DNA of 64,000 nucleotides from Hydractinia symbiolongicarpus. Lineage: Eukaryota; Cnidaria; Hydrozoa; Anthoathecata; Hydractiniidae. Under the pieces are notes generated by a model that did no database searches, had not been told where the DNA came from, and saw nothing but the letters and a program-made list of their open reading frames with translations. Location: positions 28,210,001-28,274,000 of the forward strand of contig NC_079883.1 in assembly GCF_029227915.1 (NCBI RefSeq). Reading direction: 5' to 3'. The position numbers were made by a program, and so were the translations under genes. Every line of letters begins with the position of its first letter. The first letter of the stretch is position 1. Positions 15,101-23,689 of the stretch are shown here, piece after piece.

Positions 15101-18100
15101 ACGCAAATGTGTCCTACAAGAATGGAAATTTTTGCCTCTCTGAGCACCGACACGGGAGTCGTCGTGTGTTCGAATCTCATCTTGGTAACTATTTTTACTT
15201 TTTTTTTCTTTTTTAAAAAGATAAGACAAGTGTTCAAAACACTTGTTTAACTAACTAGTAAATAAAGGTGTTTCCACCAAACTTTTTAAAAGTGAATGTA
15301 GGCAGAATTAACTGAATTAATGAATTTCGCAAATTTTGGGGTTTGTGGGTTTGTGGTCTTTCTTCTTCCTGTCAGTCGGTTCACCCAAGACGGACCCATC
15401 GAAAATTAAAAGTTCGAGGAATTTTCCGTTCAGGAAGGTCTCACAAATCAATTTTGAAAAATAAGTGTGTAACAAATATTATTGCGTATCTGAATAGTAA
15501 AATATGTCGTGTCTAACTTCGTAACAAAAATCCCAATTTGATAGACAGCTTTTTGTAAACTTTATTCGCGAGGTTGTTTGCGTATATCATACGTCTTGTT
15601 ATTCTTAAAATGACATATGATGTTTTATATGCTTGTTTTTATCTTCTTCTTTATTCTCTTCGCTTTTTAAAGAGTGTTCAATAAAATGGATAGAAACATA
15701 GATAATTTTTAATTCAATACTATAGCTTCATATTATTTTTACTTGTATTTCTTATTCTTGCAGCTTGACAAATTTCAGAACAAAAATCAAACAAAGATTT
15801 TGCCAGAGTAGGGAGATTCATTATTCAGATGTACGACAAAAAAAGTGAAGGAAGGAACTCTTCACAAAAAAGGAAGGCAAGTAGAAGCGATGCTACCAAC
15901 AAAAGATGCTTTGAAGGAACATGTTCGACTGAGATTGTTGCAAGCTAGGTCAGCATTTTTGCATTACTTAAAATTAAACTTTTAATATAATATGAAAGTT
16001 TGCAAAAAAATATGATACATGATGTTTACAACCTCACTTTACTATTATTTTTTTCCAGTATATGGTTATGCTCTGTTAAAGGGTAATGTCTACATAAAGT
16101 CTTTCAGATTTTGGTTGGCAAGAAGAAGAAACCTGTACAACACCAATCTGGATCACTATAGGGGAAGTATAAAAAGTTTGCAAAGAGCTTATCAAATGGT
16201 GTTGAAGAAGACATGTAAATTCAACAAACGTTGTTGCAAAAGCTCTAATTTGAACTGCACATATCTGTGTTACTGCGGAGGAGATTGCAACAATTAATGT
16301 GGATTTATAGTTGCTAAAATAATTTTTTTTTTTTAAATCTGTAGACTTATCTATATAATAATATGCCAGTTCTGTGTCTCTGTAACAGGCAAAGTTGATA
16401 TGTTCATTTTCCTTTGATGTTGCAAAAAATGCATGTCTAATATGTTAAATTTTCTGACATTACGGCGCAACGTCAATAACACTACTTAACGTTGATATTC
16501 TATATTAAATTAATAAAGCCATTACAGTGCACCTAAAAGTTTGAGTCCCAATAACTTGAAAACGAGGTGGTGACGTCAATGATTTTTCACCGCGTGGGTA
16601 ACTACAGACAACCTAGGACCAATTTGGGTAATTTTCCCAAACCGGGGTCTCCGAATCCATTTCGGAATGGACGGATTGATGACGTCATCAAAAAACCTTC
16701 AAACCCTAATATCTCTGGAACCGTTTGTCTAAAGTACATCATCCTATATATTTTCTTGATCAGCGTTTCAAGATCTATATGATAAAGGCTTTCTTTCCAA
16801 TATGCATATGCATATGCACTGCTGACATCAGCAAAACGTCTAAAATAACCAATTTTTACATTCTCCTCTTGCCTTCTCCACGGGCCTTATCGCCTAGTAT
16901 TGTATATAACTCATTTCCGAGCTATTTTCAACCCACGTTTCTTATTTGAAAATTAATCACCAATAAATATCCTATTGATTGGTATGTTTAAGTTTAAAAA
17001 CTTTTCCCTACAAAGATAAAAATTCTGATGTCAGCAATCACTTTTGAGTATATCTCCCTCAAAAAATCTCTTTCTTGTGTAATAAAGAGTATTTGTGAAA
17101 ATTTTCATGCATTTATCAAAAACTGAAGTATAAATGAGCTAACACCCCCCCCCCCCCCCAACTATATAACTGCTGAAGTTTAGCTCTGTTTCAGATCTTA
17201 TTTTCAATTTCATCCCTGGTTACATAATAAAACTTACCTTTACAGCAAGCACAGCCTGCTCTTGAAAACTTTCAATGCTTGTAAACAAAACAGAAAAATT
17301 GTCCTGAAAGATGTCAGAAAAATGATTTTACAATAATTTATAACCAATCAACTTCATCATAATCAAAAATAAAACTTTCAAAACCATTTTTCACAACAAT
17401 ATAATATTTTCATGTAGAATCCACATTATCACTAGGTAGGTTTTATTATCACCATTTGACTTTAGTCACAGAAAAAAAAGTTCTAAAATATGCGTTCTGT
17501 TCATGATTCACACAAGCATTATGTACAGGCCTATCATAAAGAAAATAACACCCGAGCAATAAATCGCTCCCCAAAGGTTAAAAATAATTTAAACTGGGCA
17601 AATCTAACTAAATAGAATAAGATTGTAAACACATATTTTCACAAAGTCTTCTTTATCTATTCTATTTTATCTTTTTTTATATATTTTGGTTCTTTTTTAT
17701 TGTAAATAATAAGAAGATAACATTGATTTCCATGTGAGATGAATTGATATTGCTCAGCAAGAAAAAATTTTTGGAATCGGGGGAGCAATTAATGGCTCAG
17801 CTAGCTTCTTATTTCTCAGAATTAGGTGAGCCTTCGCGTGAGCAAGAGCAATTGCTCTACCCTTATTGATAGGTGTGATATGACTAAATTAGTCAAGTTA
17901 CTTTTGCAATGGAGGAGAGAAAATAAAACAAAAGTGTTTATTTAATTTTAGGTTTGTTTGTGCAGGCTTTTGAATGAGGAATACTAGCAGGTAAGCTACT
18001 TAATCTGTACAGTGGCAATTGAAAAATAGCACAAAAGTAATGGCTGTCATGATAGACATCATCTGGCTAACTACGTAGGTTCAGATACAACACTTTTTAT

Positions 18101-18984
18101 TTATTTATTAGTTGCAAAATATGAAGTTATTAGGGATGTTTAAGTAGTAATTTGTCAAAAGCATTCAACATTAATTATCCTAGTTAGAATGTCATGTCAT
18201 AAATTATATGTACCTGATCGACAACCAATTCAAGGATAGTATCCAAATATTTTAAATGTGCATCAAAACAAACTGCAATTGATTTACGAGTTACTACAGA
18301 GGACTCCAAAAACGATGAAACTGCAATAAAGAACATACATCATCAGTTAGCAAAAAAACTTTAGATGAATCGATTTTTATTGTTATAGGTGTTTACCTTT
18401 TTTGAGCATCATCATATCTTTGCCATCATAAACATTTGTCAGCCAGGTGTTAGCTAGACTTTCAAACTGATTGTCTGATATCAAGACATCAAGCATCTAA
18501 AAATATATAAAACCAAGAGAGCTTAACATTCGTTTCCTTAATTCATTTCCTTCTGTTTTATCAACAACGACCGATAAGGCTTAGTACTGCAAGTAGCAGT
18601 ATTGTTCTACAATGGTTTTACATAACTATTGATTACTGAAAAACGTTTTATAACACACTTATGTAACGCATGCTATTTTTTTTTTTTTTCATGGTTCAGG
18701 TGAATAAGAAGAAGAAGAAAGTGATGCACCCTCTGTGGACATGTTTGTCATAGAGTTGTGAACAAGAGGTGAAAGGATTGCAGTAACACCTTGAAATGTT
18801 GCGTTGATGTAGGTTAGATAAGCTAATATTATGTACAAAATAACAATGTTCTTCAACATGCTCTAAATAAATATACCTGATTTTTTTGTTTCCTTTTCTT
18901 GATATCATCAACAATACTTATAAAATCACCAAACGTTGATGAAGATTCTTGAGAAATTGTGAGGGTTGCTAATTTTTTATCCAT
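158..18984 (-). CDS. THADA: THADA homologue, multi-exon, 3' end outside window
   Basis: THADA is a large HEAT/ARM-repeat protein with a DUF2428 core; in vertebrates and flies it is linked to thermogenesis, SERCA interaction and thyroid adenoma. I could chain exons by splice sites and phase: 18984-18877, 18496-18397, 18320-18214, 17303-17238, 13846-13774, 13483-13434, 13347-13233, 13157-13006, ~12595-12387, 11883-11705, 10594-10496, 10206-10105, 10009-9900, 9143-8945, 8870-8777, 7446-7314, 7236-7163, 6883-6803, a possible 17-nt exon 5221-5205, 4559-4352, 4176-3585, 3214-2675, 2352-1877, 1485-969 and 394-158. All junctions keep frame except 13006 to 12595. The start ATG at 18984 opens MDKKLATLTISQ. 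The exons total about 1,535 residues against roughly 1,950 in human, so a few hundred C-terminal residues lie left of base 1. Diagnostic segments include SAGIPLFIQA, FRDTSLG and WSIRNASTTL. Intron sizes vary from 77 nt to 3.4 kb; the longest hold transposons. Exon edges are my reading, not transcript-supported. Confidence 0.92.
1877..4559 (-). CDS. THADA: THADA exons encoding the DUF2428 core
   Basis: These four large exons (4559-4352, 4176-3585, 3214-2675, 2352-1877) hold the most conserved part of the protein. The third starts with the junction codon that completes RRSAGIPLFIQA, then DLPQFNAINILRAIFRDTSLG and WSIRNASTTLLGTLVPRMLG, which are the hallmark DUF2428 blocks of THADA and yeast Trm732. 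Trm732 partners the tRNA 2'-O-methyltransferase Trm7, so a link to tRNA modification is known for the family; whether this copy does it is inference. The first exon ends best at the donor in TATG^GTAAGG (after base 4352), because only that donor restores phase with the exon beginning at 4176. No stops or frameshifts were seen, so the gene looks functional. Confidence 0.92.
5719..5737. repeat. Homopolymer C run in a THADA intron
   Basis: About 18-19 consecutive C residues interrupt AT-rich intron sequence. Similar runs occur as G at 12604-12622 and C at 17145-17159, all within THADA introns. Exact lengths may be unreliable. Confidence 0.9.
5930..6592 (-). mobile_element. Non-autonomous Helitron, copy A
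   Basis: On the minus strand this 663-bp copy begins TCTATATAATAATA and ends with a GC-rich stretch and CTAA, preceded by A and followed by T. That is the 5'-TC...CTRR-3' structure inserted between A and T expected of Helitrons. It has repeated TGACGTCA-type palindromes inside and no coding capacity. It is homologous over most of its length to copy B at 16350-16897, which lies on the opposite strand of the same host gene. It sits in the THADA intron upstream of the exon at 4559. Confidence 0.7.
7711..8563. mobile_element. 853-bp non-autonomous DNA transposon with 6-bp target duplication
   Basis: The ends are a perfect 17-bp inverted repeat, CAGTCTTGGTCATGAAT at 7711-7727 and its complement at 8547-8563. 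The flanks carry the direct duplication TATAAT at 7705-7710 and 8564-8569. Subterminal stretches rich in GCGATCGCA/GTGCGAT lie inside both ends. I see no transposase. The superfamily is uncertain from ends alone. It lies in the THADA intron between the exons at 8777 and 7446 and does not disturb splicing. Confidence 0.75.
11985..12310. repeat. Interspersed repeat family, copy A
   Basis: This segment in a THADA intron is clearly related, in the same orientation, to 17527-17880. Shared blocks include 'AACATTGATTTCCATGTGAG' and 'GCAATTAATGGCTCAGCTAG'. The copy begins with CCTATCAATA; the other copy ends with TATTGATAGG, which suggests short terminal inverted repeats of a MITE, but the far end of this copy is not clear. 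Confidence 0.6.
12604..12622. repeat. 19-nt G run acting as a THADA polypyrimidine tract
   Basis: Read on the minus strand this is a run of C immediately followed by ATAAACAG, the probable 3' splice site of the THADA exon that ends at 12387. The homopolymer therefore occupies the polypyrimidine-tract position. Its length may vary or be mis-assembled. Confidence 0.6.
12674..12717. repeat. Perfect 20-bp hairpin in a THADA intron
   Basis: Two 20-nt arms (12674-12693 and 12698-12717) are perfectly complementary around a 4-nt loop, CCTT. The core arm is CTCCTAGCATCCTTG. It is not a transcription terminator in this eukaryotic intron context; a foldback or small MITE remnant is more likely. Confidence 0.85.
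14077..14130. repeat. Tandem repeat, 18 bp x 3
   Basis: Three exact copies of TATACTAATTGATATGGA in tandem, within a THADA intron. Confidence 0.95.
14640..16297 (+). pseudogene. Decayed transposon-derived ORF with cysteine-rich tail
   Basis: Several out-of-frame pieces on the plus strand belong to one repeated protein type that I recognise from cnidarian and other animal genomes but cannot name with a curated family. The first piece (about 14,700-15,000) has QRYFDNKGAG and, after stops and shifts, TVDTDDVVIALFHFF, resembling a nuclease-like motif region. The second (about 15,850-15,955) has KGRQVEAMLPTKDALKEHV. The last (16019-16297, 92 codons) ends in a cysteine-rich tail, CKFNKRCCKSSNLNCTYLC. 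The pieces are in the order expected of one protein, and in-frame stops separate them. It lies inside the large THADA intron and is antisense to it. Host-gene exaptation is unlikely given the damage. Confidence 0.55.
15115..15190 (+). repeat. tRNA-like B-box remnant
   Basis: GTTCGAATC inside an imperfect T-arm (4 of 5 stem pairs), followed by a T-rich stretch, looks like the 3' half of a tRNA or tRNA-derived SINE. I could not pair a 5' acceptor half, so it is not called a tRNA gene. Confidence 0.3.
16350..16897 (+). mobile_element. Non-autonomous Helitron, copy B
   Basis: The 548-bp copy starts TCTATATAATAATATG after an A and ends GGGCCTTATCGCCTAG before a T, matching Helitron termini (TC...CTAG, A^T target). 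It is the opposite-strand relative of 5930-6592. It contains TGACGTCA-like motifs and no ORF of its own kind. Confidence 0.72.
17527..17880. repeat. Interspersed repeat family, copy B
   Basis: Direct-orientation relative of 11985-12310. It begins GGCCTATCATAAAG and ends TTATTGATAGGTGTG, giving an approximate terminal inverted repeat around CCTATCA. No ORF. It sits in a THADA intron. Confidence 0.6.
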
Positions 18985-20240
18985 TTTGCAACTAAAGAGG
19001 CTATTAAGCTTAAAATATGATACCGCTATTTGTAAAAAAACAATAATAAAATGCAAAACATAAGACTGACAAAAAGGCAGAAATTACCATCAACATTCAA
19101 AACACAACCTTTAAAATTAAAAATCCATTGCATTGCATGTGTGTGCTTTAAAAGTGCCAATTTGCACCTCTACATTTATTTACTTATTATATACCTATTT
19201 TGACATTTTGAAATTGTCAATTTTGGTCTGAAATCGCATAATTAGTCGACACTGACATTCATTTTTTTAAGTATTATCATTACCCATATTGAGAATACTG
19301 GCTATATTTCCTGAATGGTAAAATAAAGCCAAATAAATTTCCTATCATTTAGTGTTTTTTTGTCGTAAAATAATAAACTGGGAAGGTGTAAAAAATTATC
19401 AGTTTAGAAGGTAATGACATTTAAGGAAACTGCATAAAGTGCACATCATTTAAATCCACTCCACTTGAGTACTGCAATATTTTGCTTTCTAAGATCTAGT
19501 TTCGAATTAATATAAAAAAGTTTTTTTCCATGCTTCCCTGTTGAGATTTTAATTCATTTTGGAGTAAAAACAGACACTGCTCAGCTTGTCCAGAATAATA
19601 ACATTTTAGTTTCGTATTCATAAACACTTTACCTTTTAGCTTAAAATATAGAGGCGTATCGATCAAAATTGTTTCCAAGACATTGAGATTAAGAAGAATT
19701 AAATTTTATATTTTTCTTTTTTTATCTTTTTCCTGTTAAAAATATATACTTTTTTGTTTTCCAAGATTTCCAAAAAACAAAAATTTGGCGAAAGTTTCCC
19801 TAAATGCTCATTATTGTATACTTTTTCTTCAAAGTTTAAGTTAGATGATACATTTTCCATATTGCCCAATAAAATTTTAAGCAGAAACTTCAAATTAAAT
19901 CCGCTCCTCAGAAGTTTTTCACTTCCATCAAATTAAAACCATGTTTAATTTCTTCACGCCCTTGTCAAATTAAAACCAGACCAAAAAACAAACAATTAGC
20001 CACATCACGAAATAAAATCCACACCAATATTAACAACAAGCATGATTAAAAAAAAGTGATAGATATCAGTATCTCAACAGTAAATTTGCTGAATTATGCA
20101 AAAAATGATGAATGTGTTAATTTACAAACAATAAGATGGAAATTCTCAAAATATGAAAATAGGGGAATTAAACAATAATAATATATTAATAATTTTAAAA
20201 TAATCAAAATAAAAAAATAACTAATTCAATTTTGCTCATA
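18985..20240. other. Intergenic stretch between THADA start and CCHCR1-like 3' end
   Basis: AT-rich DNA, probably holding the THADA promoter and 5' UTR. The open frame at 19496-19678 has no recognisable content, and I find no continuation of the upstream coiled-coil gene here. Confidence 0.5.
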
Positions 20241-20246
20241 TTTATT
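20241..20246 (-). terminator. Polyadenylation signal of the CCHCR1-like gene
   Basis: AATAAA on the minus strand, 28 nt after the stop codon at 20274. It supports a real gene end here rather than a missed downstream exon. Confidence 0.6.
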
Positions 20247-20273
20247 ATAAATATCCAGAGAAGTAAAAAAATA

Positions 20274-21716
20274 TTATATTTCACTCTCAGTTGTTTCAAT
20301 GTATCTTCTTTCTTTCAGCTCATATGTTTTTAATAACACTAATAAACTATAAACTTTCTCTCTCCACATTTTTAACAATTTATCATACTTTTCTCCACTT
20401 AAAACACCTTTTGAGGAAACATCTTGCAGCTTTAACATATCGTTTACAGAACTTAGTCTAACATTAAGTAACTCATTTGTTGATTGTAGTGTTCTGCATG
20501 TGTATTGCAACATTTCAATTTCTTCATGTTGCAATTTCATCTGCTTTTCGGTAATGTTCTGCTTTTCAATGTTTTTGTTTAAATCTTTAATACATTTACT
20601 TGCTTGTGCTAACTTACTTTCCAGCTGTGTTACTAGCATATTTTTTTCATTCAAGTCTGCTTCAAACAATACTTTTTGACTTCTTTCTTCCTCCAATTTT
20701 CTTCCAATATTTTCCATCTTTAACTGAAATAGCTCCTTGTTCTGTTTAATTTCCTCTAACATTTGCAAAATTTTCTCATCTTTTTGTTCTATTTTACTGT
20801 TAAAATCTTTTGTCAGACTTTTTTCTAACTGAAGTTCTTTCTCTTGTTCTTGTATGGAAAGTTTAATTTTTTCTAAATTAGTTGAAAATTTCATTCTTTC
20901 TGTGTCTGACAACTTCAACTTTTGATTGGTATTATCTAGCTCAAGGTTTAACTTTTTAATTATATTTTCAAGGTTGGAAATTTCGGCAGAATTTATCTCT
21001 GATGCTTCTTTAATTTTCACTTGCATCTTGTCCACTTCACTTTTAACAACACTCTTCTGATTACTACAGTCGGAGAGCTGCTGCTCAAGAGTTTTTATTT
21101 TATTAACAAGAAAACGTTTTTCTTCATCAAATTGAGTTTGTAATGCAATGTACTTATCATAAACAACTTTAACCTCATTAAAATGGTTTCTTTCAACTTT
21201 CTGTAAATTATTATCCAATGATCTATTTTTTACTTCAAGATTTTCTATTTTTTGACAATGTTCTGCAATCAATTTATCATATTGATTTTGTAGCTCAAGT
21301 TTTTCATTCACAAATACATTGTACTGTTCTTGCAATTTCGTATTCAACTGTTTGACTTTCTTCTCTTCATTTGTGTACTTGATTTCTAATTGCAAATACT
21401 TTTCTTTGAAAAATTCTTTATTTTCAGAAAAAGGTAAGCTTTGGTATTCAGGAGCTGCAATCTTTGGTGATATTTTTGAAACCATTTTATGTGCTGGTTT
21501 TAAATATTGGTCAGGCGGTACATATTGTTCAACACCCACATCCTTGATCGACTTTTTCTTCTTCTTAACAAAATCAGATGGCGTGACAACATGATGCTTT
21601 TTATCAGATTCTTTCATGCAAAATGTAGATGGCGATTTTAAATCTAAGTCTTTTGTTTTTACTCCAAATTGAGAGGGCCTTCTCAAAACTACATTGGACG
21701 ATTTAGTGGAATGCAT
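20274..21716 (-). CDS. CCHCR1: CCHCR1-like coiled-coil protein, N-terminal half only
   Basis: A 480-residue single-exon ORF. Residues 1-90 are basic and low-complexity; 95-430 form near-continuous coiled coil. Near the end, LNVRLSSVNDMLKLQ and WREKVYSLLVLLK (451-463) match the conserved centre of vertebrate CCHCR1 (coiled-coil alpha-helical rod protein 1, a centriole, centriolar-satellite and P-body protein). In human CCHCR1 about 350 further coiled-coil residues follow this motif; here a stop comes 17 residues later and a polyadenylation signal just after. A good acceptor (TTTATCAG) lies just upstream of the ATG, so at least one 5' non-coding exon is likely, which argues against an intronless retrocopy. 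The gene is upstream of THADA on the same strand, 1.3 kb away. The CCHCR1 match rests on the short motif block, so other centrosomal coiled coils remain possible. Confidence 0.65.
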   Translation of the reverse strand: MHSTKSSNVVLRRPSQFGVKTKDLDLKSPSTFCMKESDKKHHVVTPSDFVKKKKKSIKDVGVEQYVPPDQYLKPAHKMVSKISPKIAAPEYQSLPFSENKEFFKEKYLQLEIKYTNEEKKVKQLNTKLQEQYNVFVNEKLELQNQYDKLIAEHCQKIENLEVKNRSLDNNLQKVERNHFNEVKVVYDKYIALQTQFDEEKRFLVNKIKTLEQQLSDCSNQKSVVKSEVDKMQVKIKEASEINSAEISNLENIIKKLNLELDNTNQKLKLSDTERMKFSTNLEKIKLSIQEQEKELQLEKSLTKDFNSKIEQKDEKILQMLEEIKQNKELFQLKMENIGRKLEEERSQKVLFEADLNEKNMLVTQLESKLAQASKCIKDLNKNIEKQNITEKQMKLQHEEIEMLQYTCRTLQSTNELLNVRLSSVNDMLKLQDVSSKGVLSGEKYDKLLKMWREKVYSLLVLLKTYELKERRYIETTESEI

Positions 21717-22640
21717 TCTTCAATGTTAACTAACCTGATAAAGATATAGAAATATATAAAATAAAATTTCTCAAATTTTAGTTAATAGCTCTATCGACAT
21801 AAAACAGATTTTTGTTTTGTAAAAGAAAAAAAGAAAACAAAGTAAATAAGCAGGCACTGAAAATTGTTAGATCTGAAAAAACAGGAATGTTATGGTCAAA
21901 TTTGTAGCAAATTTTTAAGCATATATGTATTGCCTTCATGTTATGGGGTGTAAAGTACTCCAGGTAAAAAAACATGTTACGTATGGTAGCCCATTGTTGT
22001 TGTACTTAAATGATAGTTATATTTTAGTAGTTAACACATGTATATTTTTCATTGTCACATTGATGTTCTTCTAGAATTACCTTTGCATGGAAAACTTAAA
22101 ACTAAAACAATGTCTTTATCTCTTTAAAACTGGTATTTTCAGATTAATTTTTCAAAACATATAACACATTTGGTTGGTAAGTATTGTTTTATACTTTAAG
22201 TATTGTTTTATACGTCCTCTGTGTATTAGGTAGTTTTTGAAAATTATATTTAAAAAACTTGTAACATAATTGTAACAATTTATGTTGATAATTTCTTGTA
22301 GTAACAAGAAAAAATATCCATTAAAATAAAATAAAATAAATTACATTTAGTGCCGCGTTCGCTATTTTATTTCTGAAACTCAGATGATTGAACATAGGGG
22401 CTGGTATGGTGAAAGTGTGTGACAATTTTCTTATCCTGTCATCAAAATTAATTATTTTTTAATGACGCTGAGAGGGGTGGGTGGGTCAATTTCTTAGCGT
22501 GCAAATGTTGCTAAAAACCCAGAAATCAATATGACTGACCCCTTAATTAAAACCATTGTAAAACCATTGTTTTTATCTGTTTAGATACTTATTCATGCTA
22601 TTTTTAGTATCACATCAAATAGCTTTCTTTAAATCCTCAC
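21717..22640. other. Intergenic, no gene seen
   Basis: AT-rich sequence with an 18-bp direct duplication near 22183-22215 (TAAGTATTGTTTTATAC type) and an AAAAT simple repeat near 22322. No coding pattern beyond short chance frames. Confidence 0.5.
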
Positions 22641-22644
22641 TAAG

Positions 22645-23600
22645 TAAGTAAGTAAGTAGTAAGTAAGTAGTCATTTATTCAGAATAAGAAATTTACAAGA
22701 CTTATTCATTTGTAAGGATAACAGCAAAAATGAAATACAATATGAATATAAAAATAATGATATCCACATAACTATAAAAATTATCCAGGAGACCACACTA
22801 TAGCATGGCTAAAAAAAATGTGTGGCCACCTTTGATTAAAGAACTATGATCAGTGACAATTCAGGGATATATGAAATGGGGTATATATCAATTAAATAAC
22901 CAGAAAAAACAATAAATAAATAAATAAATGAAGCAAAAACAATAAACAATAAAAAAAAAAACTGAAAACAATTGGACACACATTTACACACAAAGAACCA
23001 GCACATTATCACACAACACACGCACACATGGCCCTAGTGTAATGACAAAAGTTTTAAACAATTGGCTTGAAATAAACAGTTTAAGAAATAAGGAACTATT
23101 GTTGGGTATAATATTGTAAAGAAAAATCAGTTAGTTTAATCCTTAAAGCATTAGATGATAAATCGAGGAAGGATAAGTTGAAATGTTGGATAAACTTGTT
23201 CCATGATCGAATGGATTGAAAGCGAATTGAATTTAAACCGTAGGATACCGTTTGAATAGAAGGAACACTTATGAGACCATTACTATATCCACGAGTACCG
23301 TAGTTAACATAAAAAAAATACCAAAAGTTTTAATGACAGAGAATGGAAGTGTGTTTAAAGTAACTTTTTTAAGAAATAGGACATTGTGAAAGTGGACATA
23401 ATTTAAGAAATCTTAAGATTTTAAGTTGGGAGAAGCAAGATGAAATACCAGAAAGGGAGACAATTTGTTTTCGATTTGAGAGGTAAAACGAAGAGTTCTT
23501 ATGAATGTCCACGAATGTTATATTGTGAGAGTTTACGAAGAAGTATAATGTGGTCAATCGTATCGAATGCTTTTTCAAGGTCAATAAATACTAACAGTCT
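22645..23600 (-). pseudogene. CR1/L2-type LINE fragment, internally deleted
   Basis: On the minus strand the segment from about 23,590 encodes IDLEKAFDTIDHIILLRKL, the palm motif region of LINE reverse transcriptases, then in a shifted frame YLSNRKQIVS. Most of the rest of the reverse transcriptase is missing. A C-terminal-type segment (YGLNSIRFQSIRSWN) follows near 23,230-23,180. The 3' end at 22,645-22,675 is a (CTTA)n-type tandem repeat, as in CR1/L2 tails. Frames are broken and it is not functional. Confidence 0.75.
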
Positions 23601-23643
23601 GAGTCTGAGTCTTTAATTTAAGTTTTAATAATTTAATTTCTTT

Positions 23644-23689
23644 AAGACTTTAATTCCTTCCAGTGAGTACTGGAAGGAATTAAAGTCTT
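23644..23689. repeat. 21-bp hairpin at the 5' border of a BEL/Pao element
   Basis: Arms 23644-23664 and 23669-23689 are perfectly complementary with a 4-nt loop. The right arm is already BEL/Pao coding sequence (gag), so the left arm is an inverted copy of the element's own truncated end. Confidence 0.85.

Noticed and set aside
15115-15190. Functional tRNA gene
   Set aside because: Only the T-arm/B box is convincing; no complementary acceptor 5' half or clear anticodon arm.
19496-19678. Extra exon of the CCHCR1-like gene
   Set aside because: No coiled-coil pattern or family match, and a polyadenylation signal at 20,241 precedes it.
22836-23027. Hydrophobic ORF
   Set aside because: Low-complexity Phe/Ile/Val run from the LINE 3' region, not a protein gene.
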